Part shown: positions 37,236 through 50,800 of the stretch, in pieces
Numbering within the stretch: position 1 is the first letter of the stretch
Layout of the letters: each line of letters opens with the position of its first letter
Assembly (NCBI GenBank): GCA_036850595.1
Contig: CM072160.1
Coordinates: forward strand, 18,269,906 to 18,333,905
DNA from: Rhyacichthys aspro
Taxonomy: Eukaryota > Chordata > Actinopteri > Gobiiformes > Rhyacichthyidae
Reading direction: 5' to 3'
DNA: 64,000 nucleotides
Program-made: the position numbers and the translations under genes
Notes under the pieces: generated by a model
What the model saw: the letters and a program-made list of their open reading frames with translations, nothing else
Told to the model about the DNA's origin: nothing
Databases searched by the model: none

Positions 37236-37460
37236 CCAAGCCCACTTATAACATTGTCCTAGGTGTCCATTGTCGTATGGTAAGTCTAGGTTAGTCTAAA
37301 TGCTCATGAATGCACCAGAAGATTGACACTCACTAATGTTCTCCACCCACCCACTGACAGCACAGACACACAGTCAGTTGATTGTCATTTACTGAAATCA
37401 TCATTTATGCCGTTTATTTCTGTTCACGTTGTCTAATTTCAAAATGTATATTGCTAAATA
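37236..37460. repeat. dispersed repeat upstream of c3orf52, copy 3 of 3
   Basis: Carries 'taggttagtctaaatgc', 'cactgacagcacagacac' and 'catttactgaaatcatcatt' in the same order as copy 1, and ends with the same 'gtctaatttcaaaatgtata' block as copy 2. Confidence 0.6.
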
Positions 37461-38374
37461 AGTAAATTTGACAAATCAGATTATGTATTGGAAATTGTAC
37501 AACTGGCCTAATGTCAGTTCATTTAAATTGTTTCAAAGAGAATATTCTGGTAATTGCATTGTGTGTGTGTCAATATTTTGTCAACTATGTTACCCATTAA
37601 TAAAACCAATATAAACCTATAATGTTTCATGCTTAAGTCCTATTTTCAACCTCAAATGACTCCAGTTTCCTTTTGATGTGAGATCCAAGGACAATGCGGT
37701 CATTTTTTACCCCACCTTGTAAATATTGTATAAAGTATTTGTGAGAACACAGGGTATGAATTGATTGTCACCCATGTAACAAACATATTGTTATGAAGTT
37801 GTGTTAGATGTTATTTTACAGGCATAGAAAATGTATAACAAGAGGATTTGATTAAGGCCCGCTTTTGAATACAGAGGTCTGCAGTTAGCCAGTTTGTAAA
37901 AGTACAATAAAGTTTCTATGCAATACTTTTTAAAATCCATTAATGTTTAATAAAGCCTACACAAAACAGGAATTGTAGACTGTACTGCAGTAAACTTGCT
38001 GGATGTCATGCATCTATTTCTGTTACACTTTGACTGTTATATTGGTGACAAAATGTTAGGAGAGAAAATAAATATATTATATACATATATAAATTGGCCC
38101 ATTGTTCTAAAAGTTTTCATGCATGCACTAAAACATCTTTTTTAGCAAACTTTGGCCTTTTTGAAAAAGGTGTGTGATTGTAGTTCACTTTAAAAAATGT
38201 AACTGTTGCAAATGTTTAAATACTGCATATTTATTTAGTGGCCCAACATATCCACATTTGACTGTCACCTGTTTTCATGCCCATTAAGTCTGTAGGGACA
38301 CATTCAGTAATATTCTTATCAACAACTGTTAAACCAAAAAGCCCAACATGGAAATATAAACTCTTATTTGTGTT

Positions 38375-38380
38375 TTTATT
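38375..38380 (-). terminator. rcsd1: rcsd1 candidate polyadenylation signal
   Basis: AATAAA on the minus strand, about 490 bp after the stop codon. Another AATAAA lies further on at 38230-38235. Confidence 0.4.
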
Positions 38381-38868
38381 TACATGTTTAATCCTTTGCA
38401 TAATTTCAAGGACCTGAGCCGCTCCACAGTGCAGAGATTTAGATATTTTGCAGAGTACACAAAATAAAAGTAGATACATGTAAATACAACAAATTACCAA
38501 CAGTAAACTAGGAATGCAAAGTACACACAACTGTTTCAGCCTAAAGTGAAAATGATGAAGTATGATGTCAAAATAAATAGCAGCTAGCATTAAATTATAT
38601 CCTGTGAATGTGACTCTTGTCGAAGAAGAGTACTCTGGACAATGATCTCAGTAAAAAGTGTTTGTTTTAAAATAAACTTAAGCCTGACTATACAGACTGA
38701 TGAAGAAAGCAGCTGCATGATTTTAATGATTGTGCCAGTGTTTGTCGACCTGTTCAAGAAACGGCCAGGAGATGGCGGTAGATGACGTGAGACAGAAACA
38801 GAAAACAATGAAACTCTTGGAAGAATACTCTCAGTAAAAGTACAGAATAACATAAACAATTTCACAGT

Positions 38869-41800
38869 TCACATTCCTTCTTGGGTTGCCTCCTCAGGCG
38901 TCTCTTCTTCCTCCTCTTCTGTTTTTCCCTCTTTCTCTTCAGACTCAGCAGGACAGGGCTCTGAGGGCAGCTGTTCCTCCTCCAAATCCTCCGGGTTTTG
39001 GCCTTGTTCTTCTGCTGGCTGCTCCTCCAGACCCACTGTATCTTCGGGATTATTCCTTATCGCCTCTTCCTCTTTCATTTCACAGTCTCTGTCCTTCTCC
39101 TCGGCTTCCTCCAGACTAGCCGGTCTAACCGCAGCCTCCTCCGCTGGGCTGTCGAAAACCTGATCGGTGTGCCCGTTTTCATTAGGGCTGGACAGTTCAC
39201 ATGGGGACAGAGTGTTTCCTGCCTCATCCCCGGCCGACCTCCTGTGCTGCCTCGTGGGTGGACGCCTCTTGAATGACAGCCGTGCACGAGTCTGGGGAAA
39301 AACAGCAGCTGGGATTTAGACCGTGTTTTAAAACAAGGTGTTAAGCACATAACAGTATGTACTTCTTCAATACTTCGAATTTTAAGATAACAGTTAAAAC
39401 ATGCTTTTGATCCCCTTCAGTGGATCAAACAAACAATGGTGTTGAGGATGCTATACTTGTATCTGCTCCATAGGGCTAACGCTCAACTGGATTAACTACG
39501 TTTATGGTTATGTTCTTTGATTTTTCAAGAGTATTCAACACCATCAGAGCAGCTATTCTTAGTAAAAAATGTAAGACAGTGGGTGTGGACCTTTATTACT
39601 TGGATAACTTGACAGGTAGACCACACAGTATGTTAGGCTGAGAAACTGTGTCTCAGAGACTGTCATTAGTAGCGCAGCGGCTCCTCAAAGTACTGTTAAT
39701 ATTGACTTTACACACTACAGATTTTAATTATAACTCCTGAGTCCTGCCACATGCAGAAATACTCTGACGATACAGCAATAGAGGCTTGTAAAAATGGACA
39801 GAGAGCTTTAATAGATGGAGCCAAGAAAACTGTTTCATTCTAAACACCTCCAAAACCAAAGAGGTTGACTTTAGGCACAATACATCCCCAGTTCAAACTG
39901 TGACCATCAGTGGATAAGATATGAACCTATAAATATCTGTGAGTGCATCTGGACAACAAGCTGGACTGGTCCATAAATACAGATGGAAAGGCCAAAGCTG
40001 GCTATACTGCAATAGAAAGCTATCGTTTAATGTAAAATAAATAAACTGCTGACTATGTTTTATTATGCATGGCTATGTGATGGCTAGTTAGCTTTTGAGG
40101 CTGTTTTACTATTAGGGTATTAGCTATAGGTATTAGTTTGGAGACTCTGGTTAATGTAGTGGGGCAACAGATGGATGCTATACTGAACAACAAGGACCCT
40201 ACCTTGCATTCGGCTTTTGTAAGTAAGTAAGTTGTAATTAAGCTAACTTTTAGCCCGAAAATATCTATTCTCCCTGTCATTTTGATGGTTCTTAGACATG
40301 AGATTGGTAGAATCCTGCCTATCTCACTGACACAGTACCCTCAGCTGGACAGAAACCTCTCCTGTCACCATGGCATGATTGAGGCGCTCTACCACACTAC
40401 ACATAAAACACAGAAAAGAGGCCAATAGACTGGACACTAGCAGAGACATATTTGAACAAAATACAGTTGCACAGAAAGGGATCTGCGCCCTCTGCTGGCT
40501 AAAAATTATGCAGGGTTGCTTTAATTGCATTACTTATTTAAATAAACTCTAACAGGATAGCTCATATTGTACCATTTAGTCAGTCACATGAGTCCATCGG
40601 CTTCAAAATGTGACAGACTCGAAAAAAAATACCATAACAAGGCCATCTGAGTTTTTCTTATTTCTTATCTAAGTGTCTTAGAATTGTCAGTGTTTGATTT
40701 TCTTCAATGTATAGTGTGAGGTTAACAAATTTGCCCTTTTATGGTGTTTGTTAACCATGAAATCCAATCCTAACTCACAAAACAATGCAAAAATGTTTCT
40801 CCTTAGCTATCCTATAATTGTTTTTGTCTAACTGCCTTTATCTGTTCTTCATATGCGTGAGTGAGCTGCACTAAAATGTTCTCCGGGACTTTAACTAGGC
40901 TAAGGGGATTATATGCTCAATCCCACTAGAAGCAACACTCAGGTGCTACAGGGCCATGATGCTCCAGCTTATCCCGGGGGCTGCTTAAACAGGAAAAGAA
41001 TCCGAGCGCCCGCTGAGAGAACACGTCAGCGGGGGACAGGGACATGTGTCTGGTTCTGACGTCACAGCTCACTCAACGAATGGCATGAGAAATGCCTTCG
41101 GAGCGCTCCATGTGACACTGTGTAACAGCTCATGTATGTCAGTGAACTCAATCAGATACAAAAATCTGACACAGACATGAACATGAGGAAATGTAGATTC
41201 ACTTTTGTACGGCTACTTATGATCAGCTTGTCCATTTTGTTATCTTGTTGAGGGTTCATGTCAGTTTTTTAATTTGAGACTTTTTAAGACATCTACATTT
41301 CTAATTTTGTTTCAACAGCATCATCAAGACCTCATCAAATCTTTACTGAAACATTTATTTTAAGTTTAACTTCCATATACCCAGATACCCCATGAACATT
41401 GTAATTTTTTTCTTGCATTATCTGAAGTACATATACTTAGATGGGAGACAACAAAATTAAGACTGATTCTGCTTCTTAAAAGTTAATGTTGTTTCCAAGA
41501 GAAAACTCAAATTCAAATTCGCAGAACTATTTTGGGCCTCATGAGTATCATGTTTGCAAAAAAACAAACAAAACCAAACACATTTAGATTCAGATTTAAG
41601 ACCTATAACTGACTAAGACCATTTTTTATGACCCTGATTTTACCAAATTTAATTTAACACATTTAAAGACTTTTTGAGGACCCACAAGAACCCTGTTGAG
41701 TTTTTTATACATGTAATCATAACATAGCCAAATCCACCTTTTAGATTGCCTGACAGCTACACAACAAAACCACTCACCTTTCAATATTAAAGCACTATCT

Positions 41801-44800
41801 TATCTGTGACATGCTAGCGTAAACATAGCATCAGTCAATAGGGAAGCTTCTAACAGTGTTTTGATAGCACAGATATTGACCCTATATATTTTGTTCAGGT
41901 GTACAGTGACAAAATTCAGAATATAAGAGTAGTGTTGTGTGGGTTTATCTGTTTACCTTGTTGAAGCTCGGCAGTGTGGTGCCTTCAGGGGGGCTCTCGA
42001 AGCTCACTGGGTCCTCATCTTCGCTGGACTGCTGTGAGGGCCGCAGACCGGGGCTTTGGGGGCTCAGGGGGGAGAGTGGAGTCGGTGGGGACGATGGCGC
42101 CGGCTGCAGCTTTACCTCTGGGCTCTTGGGTGAAGGCAGCAAAGCAGTGGGTGACAGAGCTAAGTTGGCCTACGGGGGAGAGGGACATTTTAAAGCATCT
42201 ACACTAGTCTTTTAATTACAGTTTGTTTCACTAGAGCAGATTAGAATCATTAAGAAGATGGCTGAATGAAGTGCGTGAGATCTGTACTTCAACAAAAATA
42301 TACATCCTAACACTGCTATCTCATTAATATAAGACATATCTACTTCTATGAGTCTTCATTAACAATATAATAGTAATTCCATAAAATTCAGCCTAATCCT
42401 GAGAGTATCCTACCTGCACTGGAGAGAAAAGGAAGAGTGAAAACCGGCAGCCCTTTTGTCCCATGGCTGCCCACTTTGTGAAATGCACACTAAAGGGGTG
42501 ATTTTCCTGCCTCTCCGTGGGCTGGGAAGCTCATGATCCCATTAGCTTGTTAATCTGAGCCGATTGAGGCCTTAGCAACAGGCCCTTCCCCTTTTTCCTC
42601 AACATGCAAACTCTACAAGTAGTGCTAATGACTGACCAGAGGGGGGCGGTAGAGCTTTAAATATCTTACTAATTCTAAGTCTACTTTCATGCTATTATCC
42701 ATTTATAATACAGAAAACAAAAATGTTGTGAAATACACATACCTGGAGCTTCTCAATGAGTGCAGAGTTCTTCGTCTTCACTTTGAGAGGGTTTGGAGGA
42801 GTGATAGTTTTCTGTGGGAAACCAAAAACAGACAAATTTACAGTTACATATACTTTACATTTATGCCAGGTTAGGCTCAAATAGCTGTACCACTGATGAA
42901 ACAGGGTTTTTTAACACTCTTTACCCTAGAGTCCACTGATAAGTACAGGTTGGGCCAATACTGCTCAATCTGGTACAGAGAACTGCAGTGTTTCTAATTG
43001 AAATTTTGAATCTTTTGCTTTTGAAACAGGCCTACAAAACTTAGATGCATTGCCATTAATTAGAATAAAGAATAGAGTAAATCCATGTTTGTAGTTGAAA
43101 GAAAGCCCTATATTGTCGAAATAACCAGTAGAAGAATTTCATTGTTTCAGTTTTATTGTTCTTTTTTAACTATAAATGAAGAAAGCTGAAGCAATTTCCT
43201 ACATTTTAGGGACTTACTGCTTAATGCCATGTGCTTGTGTTTCATGCAATGACAGTGAATGTAATGTTTATATTAAAAAGGAAGTGAGAGCAGTATGAAG
43301 CAAATGCTATCTTAAACGTGTAACAGCTGTTGCTAATAACCACTAGCTTGGTATTAAAAAAACATCTAACACTTTGCATTCATTCTTCTTAAAATATGAC
43401 TATCACAAGAACAAGGCAAACTCTATTTTAGGAACATTTCTATTTTTCCTGACTACACTGTGAAGAAACCAAAGGCCAAAGGGTTACCAAACGCTTTTTC
43501 TTTGCACCCGTACTGTTCAAGTGGAAATGAGGCTTAATTACTATAAGTACTAAGTCAAAGGCATAGAGCAAGTCATAAAACAATAATGAACGAGAACATT
43601 ACTCCACATTTTGACCTCACACTGAGAACTATTAGAACAGAAGTCTGCTTAATAGATAGCATTTTAAAAAGCGAGAAACAACATACATCGGAGTCTTCGT
43701 TATTATCTTTTTGAAGCTTCAGGGAGCATGGAGGTCTTCTTCGAAAAGGCACCTAGAAAAGAGTAGATGATAAACACAGCATACAATCGCAGTCAATATT
43801 GTAATGTTACTATCGGAAGAGTACTAGGGCTGCACGATATTGTAAAACTATTTGGAATATTGCCATAACGATGAGTTGATAATGTTTAATTAATTCAATT
43901 TTATTTCAAAAATGTAAAGAAATACAAGGCTGTGGACTAACCTCCACTCATCAAAGCAGCGGCTAAATCAATATTCAAGACTGAACCAGGACTTAATCAA
44001 GACTAAACAGGTCTAAACTAGGACTAAACCAGGACTTTCATTTAGACGCAACATAGTTTGATTTAATGCTCTGTTAGGACAATGATTACATGTCCATCAT
44101 ATTTAAGGTCATAACATTATTGCTATATAACTAGACATTCAATGCGATATGGATATCACGATAATGATATTATGATATCGATAAATTTGTGATATATCGT
44201 GCAGCCGTTAAGAGTACATTTGATGAGTATGTCTGCAGTACTGTTCCTTTACAAACACAGACAGAAAGTTCAAACTCTTAAATTATGTTAAGAATGTTAC
44301 CTCATCATTTGACTTAGGCATTGGGAGAATATGACCTTTGAACCTTCCAGCCAGTTCAGCCACAGATGGTTTGGATGGAGAGTCTTTCTAAAAGGGAAAC
44401 ACAGTAACACGTTTTGACATTTGGCTGTGCTCATTTTGTGCTCATTTTTGCCAAACCGTGTCAAATACGCTAATCTCTTGACTATGTCCCACTTTACCAC
44501 ATGATTTATTTTTAAAAAGGCAAGTAGCTATCTAGCCCACCTCCTGTAGGTTCATATACGTTAAAGACATTCCTGCTGAATAATGGATGTCAAATGAAAG
44601 CAGGAATGTAGACAGATTCCTGACATGACCTTGTTTTTTCACTTCCTTGATAAAAACCTCACTCCTTTATGCAGGCATTCTTTGGAATACACCCTTTTAA
44701 AAATGTAATAACAGTCACTCCTTAACTATGCATCATTAATAATACATGCTTGATGTGCTCCATGCATGTTGCAGATGTAAAATAAATGTGATGGCTGAAC

Positions 44801-47800
44801 GTTTGAACTCTTTTCTCATGTGCTTTATTCGTTTTTATTAGTCATATTTCTCACTTATTTCCTTGATGTAAAAACATATTCTTAGTACGAATGCTATGAT
44901 AAAATGCAGCTTCCTTGTCTCCCTTGTAGAAACTAAACAGGTTATTGTGAAATTCAGGGGGCCGTTTATAATGATGGTGCCATGAGCTCTTCTCACTTCT
45001 GTATTTACAGCAGATAAATGCAGACGGATTGCAAAACAAAGCAGACAGGTTGAGAAAGCAGGGCCCATTGTGCTCCCCCTCAAAACCACTCAGCTCTGTC
45101 CTTACGGGAACTCATCTTTTCTTCTACTGTTGTGGTTCTGCACACAGGAAAAGAAGCCTTGTGTATCGCAGCTGTTCAACATCACAGAGCGCCCTGTGAC
45201 GGCATGGACCTGTCCTTGCAGCCCCCGTTATCACTTCTTGGCTCTACTTTGGGTCTCTCCTACTATTCCCAAGCTGATTGTTAAACTTCCCTCCACAGTG
45301 AAACTCTTTGATGACCATTAGCTCACTCAGCATATCAGTGACCCTGGCTGATTGCGTTAGGAGATGGCTGCAGGATGGAATGTACATGTGAATAGTATAC
45401 AAACCAAAGTACATGTTTTCAGCGAGTTGGGTGAACGCAACATTTGCTTAGATGTTCACAATCACAGACTTGCATTGTACTGTCATTTCTTGTAGTGATG
45501 GGTGGTCAGTTCATTAAAAACACAGATTTTTAGAAGCATTCATCCACTTTAGGAAGAATATAGCACTCACAGCGCAATATCCTTTTATTATTTTAAAACC
45601 ATTTATTTACTCTATCCAAATATAATATATATGCAATAAAATTATAAATAAAAAGTAAATTATAAAATTACAGCTTTGTGTCAGGAAGAGCTAGATGATT
45701 TGTTGTGGTGACCCCAGGAGGGAGCAGATATTGTTGTTCGAGAGTAAAGTTCAATTAAATTCAAAAACAAGGCTCTGGACTTCCACTGGTTTAAATCAAG
45801 ACTAAACCAAGAGTTAAAGCAGGACTAATCCAAGACTCAGTCAAGAAGTAAACCCTGGCTACACACAAGGACTAAATCTGAATAAAATTTATAATCAGGC
45901 AACGACTAAATTGAGTCTAAATCAGGACCCTTTAAAGTTCACTTCTGTCAGTTTGGACTATTTTGACCTGCACACAGTAAATGTCCGTCACAGGAAGGAC
46001 CATAACATTATGCTGATACAAGCACTTCTTAGAGATATGATAAAATTGCGCCATACTATGCAGCCCCGGTGGATATATATGGTCTTAGTGTTTGGCTGCT
46101 AATATACACCTGAGACAGTGCAAATGTGGCTAATACGCTAACATTTATTGCACTTCAAGCTGTTTTTTTGCATTATGTATTCTCAACATACTGTCCAGTG
46201 TGTATACTGTCTCACACCAGAAGCAGCCCCCCGTGACCTATTACCATTTTTAAGCAGTAGAAAATACTGATAGGATATTGCTATGATTATAAATGTTCAA
46301 AAGCCCTATTAAGCATTACAGTATTGAGCAGCACAAACTCATTACTTCCCTGTAAAAGGCAAAATTGATTTGTTTTTTTTGTTTTTGTGATATTGCTGAG
46401 GTGATATTGATTTAAGATCACATTACACAGTCTCACTTCTCATTCTCATTTCTGCGTTGCGTCTATTGACCCTCTAAGTACATGTTCTTCCCTGTTGCCA
46501 CATTTCCTGGTTGTGCACTCTCAGTTCCCTCCCTCTACAACTACAAAAACATGAATCTTGTATGTTTCACAGATGCACACATTCCACACTTAAATCACTC
46601 TCTTATTATTTGCCTTTTTCCCTCTTGTTCTCACCATGACCTCACCGTCTCCACCCAAAATGTACTCCAGCATCAAGCATGGCTCTGTTTAAACCTCCAT
46701 GTTCTTATCCTTTCTCTTGTGTGATAAATACTGATCGCTGGGGACCACCCACCCATTCACCCACCCTCCATTATTCTGTAACCTCTAATTGTTTAACTCT
46801 TTCCTGTCCTTCAAAAAACACTTGCTTCCTTCAGCCCGACTCTAGTCACAACAGTGCAGGCGAAGGGAAGTAAGAAAGGCGATGCTCTAACTGGTGTTTT
46901 GGAATATGGAGGTTCAACTCGAGTGTTTCTATTGTGGGAATGCCTGGTATTTTTGGAGCAGTAAAGGAATGTACACATGGCGCTCAAAAGGTGCATTCCC
47001 TGGACCTTATGTCTCACAACCAGTGCTTCGTTTGTAAACCTGGATGTCCCAGAACACAGAGTATTTTGGGGGCGTGAGGAAAAAGTCACAGAACACATGA
47101 AAGCTGGATAATAGCAATATTTTTAAACTAAACAATGTCCTTTTAACAGACCAATGTGTAATTTCCACAGCCCAAGTTATAGCCAAAAAAGATGAAATTG
47201 TAAAAGAATAGTCTAGTTATAGGCCAGTAGAGCTGAGTTTTACAAAGCGCACTTAAACATTGCGTCATGCTGTTAATGGTTTTCCTCTCACTGTCATTTG
47301 TCAAACTTAGAGACACATACACATAAAGTTGAGATCTTTACTTTGATTAATATATGAAAGATATTATAACAGCTGCAGCGAGTGACAGTGAGAAAGGATT
47401 CTCTGACAGTTTTTAGTGCGTCAACTTACAACACTCTGGTCAGCCTCTGTCCCAATTTAGTTGTGGCATGTTCCAGCCCAAATTAAATCCTCCCCACAAC
47501 ATACAGTCTTTGACAATGTGTAATCCAATTGCTTTAATGTAAATCTTTTCAAGTCAACTTTATAAAACACCAAGGGAAAATTTAGTTGTTAGGTCTCTTC
47601 AAAAAAAATTCAGTAATCTCTGATGCCTGCTCTCTGTTGTTCAAAAGCCATATGCAGGGGATGTTGCTCAATATAGAATTCAAGGTTTCAGTGTTATTCC
47701 AGTGTTTTCTTAAATGCCCAAGGTGACCTAGACCTGAATAATATGCTATATATGACATATGAGCCAAGCCTGAAATAACCAGCAAGTTTAAGTCAGTATC

Positions 47801-50800
47801 CATTAATCTCACTCAATAGTTCATTTTCACAGCAAGAGCTTATCTTTAATGAGCTTCATTCTGTATGAAAATAGACTAGATGCAAATACCTTCCTACTCA
47901 GGGAACACAAGCCATGCATACAAAATATAGACAGCTATTTTAATCTTTCCAGTGTATAATTATGCTATACGATGGGGCATATGTAAAAGTAAAATTGGTT
48001 TCTGGGATTTTAGTCTGCTTGGTTTTCACAATTGTGCGTGTTAACTCAGCTGGGGTCTCTTGAAGAGTGGGAAACTTCAAGAATGAAGAGGACAAACTAT
48101 TTCTGGGGCTCCAGGCCTGGGAAAAAACCCAGAGCAGGGGAGTCCGGGCCTGGATCTCAGCGGAGCTCTGTAACCCCTCAGCTCCTGTGAGAGAGAGTGT
48201 GTGTCCCTTTGGTATGAGTTGGACCACATCTGAAACATACTGTAAAGCTTAAATATACACACACCGAATCAGCATGTTAAAACAAGGAAATGGAGATATA
48301 AGAGCCATGTGACTGGATCTGGGAAGGGTCAGTGTCGATCGGAACAAGCCATTAATGGACAGCAGCTTCCCTTCCCTTTCTTTCTTTGTTGCAATTTCAA
48401 GTCATTAGCAAAAAAAACAAGAAGATGAAAAGTAGTTACTAAGTTGGCAAAGCACTTCACATGAGTTGAAGTCATGGATAGTGATAGACAGCTTCAACTA
48501 TAGGTATTAGTTTGGAGACACTGGTTAAAGCAGTGGAGAAACAGACACACAACAGGATGGATACTATACTGAACAACATGGACCATCCCCTGCATTGGGC
48601 TTTTGAACTACAGAGAGCAGCCAGTGGACGTCTGAGATCAGTGAGCTGCAGGACGGAACACCGTGGAACTACTTCTTCACGACTGCAATAACACTGTACA
48701 ATCAAAGAAGACTGAATCAACTAATTTGCTTATTGCAATTCCCCTGATAGTATAAAGTTGAGTTCAATTATCACACCTGGGCAATCATCTAATAAGATCA
48801 CGATAATGTTTTGGAAAAGAATCACAATCTGAAGCCTGCGTCACAATCAAAATCACTCCAATACTTTTTACTTCAAGATAACTTATAAACACAACACATT
48901 GGATTTAATCTACATCTTAATTATAGATCGATTCTAAACATGTTTAGACATTCTTTTAGAGCACAGATCTTGCATTATGATTCAGGGCATTTATGAATTA
49001 AACTGATTTTGTTTTAATCTTTAATGTCAAATCACCATCAAACTTATTTCCACTGGGTTTGTTCATCGAGTACAGCATGTCCCTGCAGGGCTACCGTAGG
49101 AGGAGTGTTAGGTGTTGAATTGCCGTCCGCACTTTTGCCACCAAAAAGTTAAAAAACTACATACTTTTAGATGGTCATAGTACACAGCTCTATTTTGAAT
49201 GCACCTGTTTGTAAACAGCTCATAATCGGGTGACGGTCTTTATATCCTAGTAATATAAGAATACAAATAGATGTTGTAAGCCTTTGCCCAGGGCCAGTTC
49301 TGAACAGTTCTGTTCATGAATTGTGTGCATCCAAGGCAGGAAAAGCAAAGGTTAATCCAGAGCAGTCTCTTAATTTCCCATTAGTGGATGGAGACACGAG
49401 GTTTACTGTATGACCAGCAGATGTGGAAAGAGAACGTAGAGAAACTGACCACACAAAGCTTACTATTGTCTGTCCCTGTGATTCCTATTTCCACAGGGAG
49501 AGGAGAAGAAGCACATGACGCGATAGCGAGAATCCAAACATATCTGTCTGACAGAGTGGCGGCAGTCAGTGAGCAACAAGCCTGTGTAATGCACCATGGA
49601 GCTGATAAAGAAGTGTGGCCTGAGATTTTCAAGCCTTCCCTTTAATTTCCAATCCACATCGGCACACTAGTGACGCAGTAAACCCGAGATAAATAAAGAG
49701 CACCAAAACACAGCTGTTGAGCAAGCCCTTGTACAACACGCTCTCTCGTAAGGATTCAGTTTGAATTGCAGAAACTTTGTTTTCACAAGACGCCCTTGTG
49801 CTGCCAAAGGGGAAAACCACCACAGAGCAGCAGCTTTTTTGCCTGCACTTGTTAAGAGCAAGGAGAGCAGACAGGCACCTTCTCACTCTGTCCTCTTCCA
49901 GGAAAACTTGATGTACTTTTGGAGCAGCTTCCATCTGAATATCTCACTTTTCCACAGCCTTCTGTACCACTCAGTGTTTTCACATGAGCTAAGTGTAGAT
50001 GGCATAAGTGGTGCTAAAACGGGCCTCTGTCGCAGGGATGAGGTAAATGGAGTCATCGAAAAGGCACTGCTGCTGTTGCTCCGGGAGTGGCTCGAGACAT
50101 GGACTAATGCTGTAGGGTGTTGTCAGAAAGACTTGGAGGGGAACTAATGTTTTGTTCCGTGTTTGTAGACGTTCGTAATTAATTGGTGCATAGTGGTCTA
50201 CACTGCTGTGTCAGCACTTTTCCCCGTGTGCGTAAATAAGAAGAAAGTGAGTATTTGTGATGATATGTAGCTAAACTTACCCCCAGTTGATTATGTTGTT
50301 CTCTGTTAGACTGCTAGTTTGGCTGATTTGCTTATTTAGTTGGCTCATTAACCAGGCCGGTCTGCCGATGATTTTGCTAGCGCTATATTTGATCAGTTCC
50401 CGTAGCGGCGCAGCTTAAGGTTATAGATAGTAACCCAGGATCTCTGAATTTAGGTTTCTATCTAATGATGTACTTCTATTATATAATAATACTGATTGAT
50501 TCCTTTGTATTGTTTCTTTCAGACCACACACATACTCACTGTTAACTGGTCTCATCATTAAACATTCTCAAGTCTCTCCAGTTTCCTGATTCTCTGACCG
50601 GAATCAAGCGTCTGTACTGACCGCTTTAGCCAGCGTGAAATTCCAAGTTAATGTAGAGGTTCCTACATGAAATTCTGGTCCTTCGAGCCGGATTGAAGTA
50701 ATATCAACACAGTATGGACGATTCAGCTCCTGTGGAAGAGCTACCAATCAGACCCCATAGAGCAACTCGTCTACCCCAACACCTGATGGACTACGAAGTT

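Larger units (their letters stand above)
36423..38374. other. intergenic region c3orf52 to rcsd1
   Basis: Contains the c3orf52 promoter region (GC-richer, CpG-containing, 36470-36720), the SINE and one dispersed repeat. Nothing coding was recognised. Confidence 0.5.
44388..50115. other. rcsd1 intron 1, proximal part
   Basis: AT-rich intronic DNA with one diverged MITE and LINE copy 5. The open frames of 60-100 codons (for example 45070-45321, 46482-46873, 47940-48262, 49381-49934) carry no recognisable motifs. Confidence 0.5.

Noticed and set aside
49629..50147. Overlapping open frames of about 100-130 codons just left of the BEL element
   Set aside because: No recognisable motifs; the plus-strand frame runs into the 5' LTR, so it is chance.
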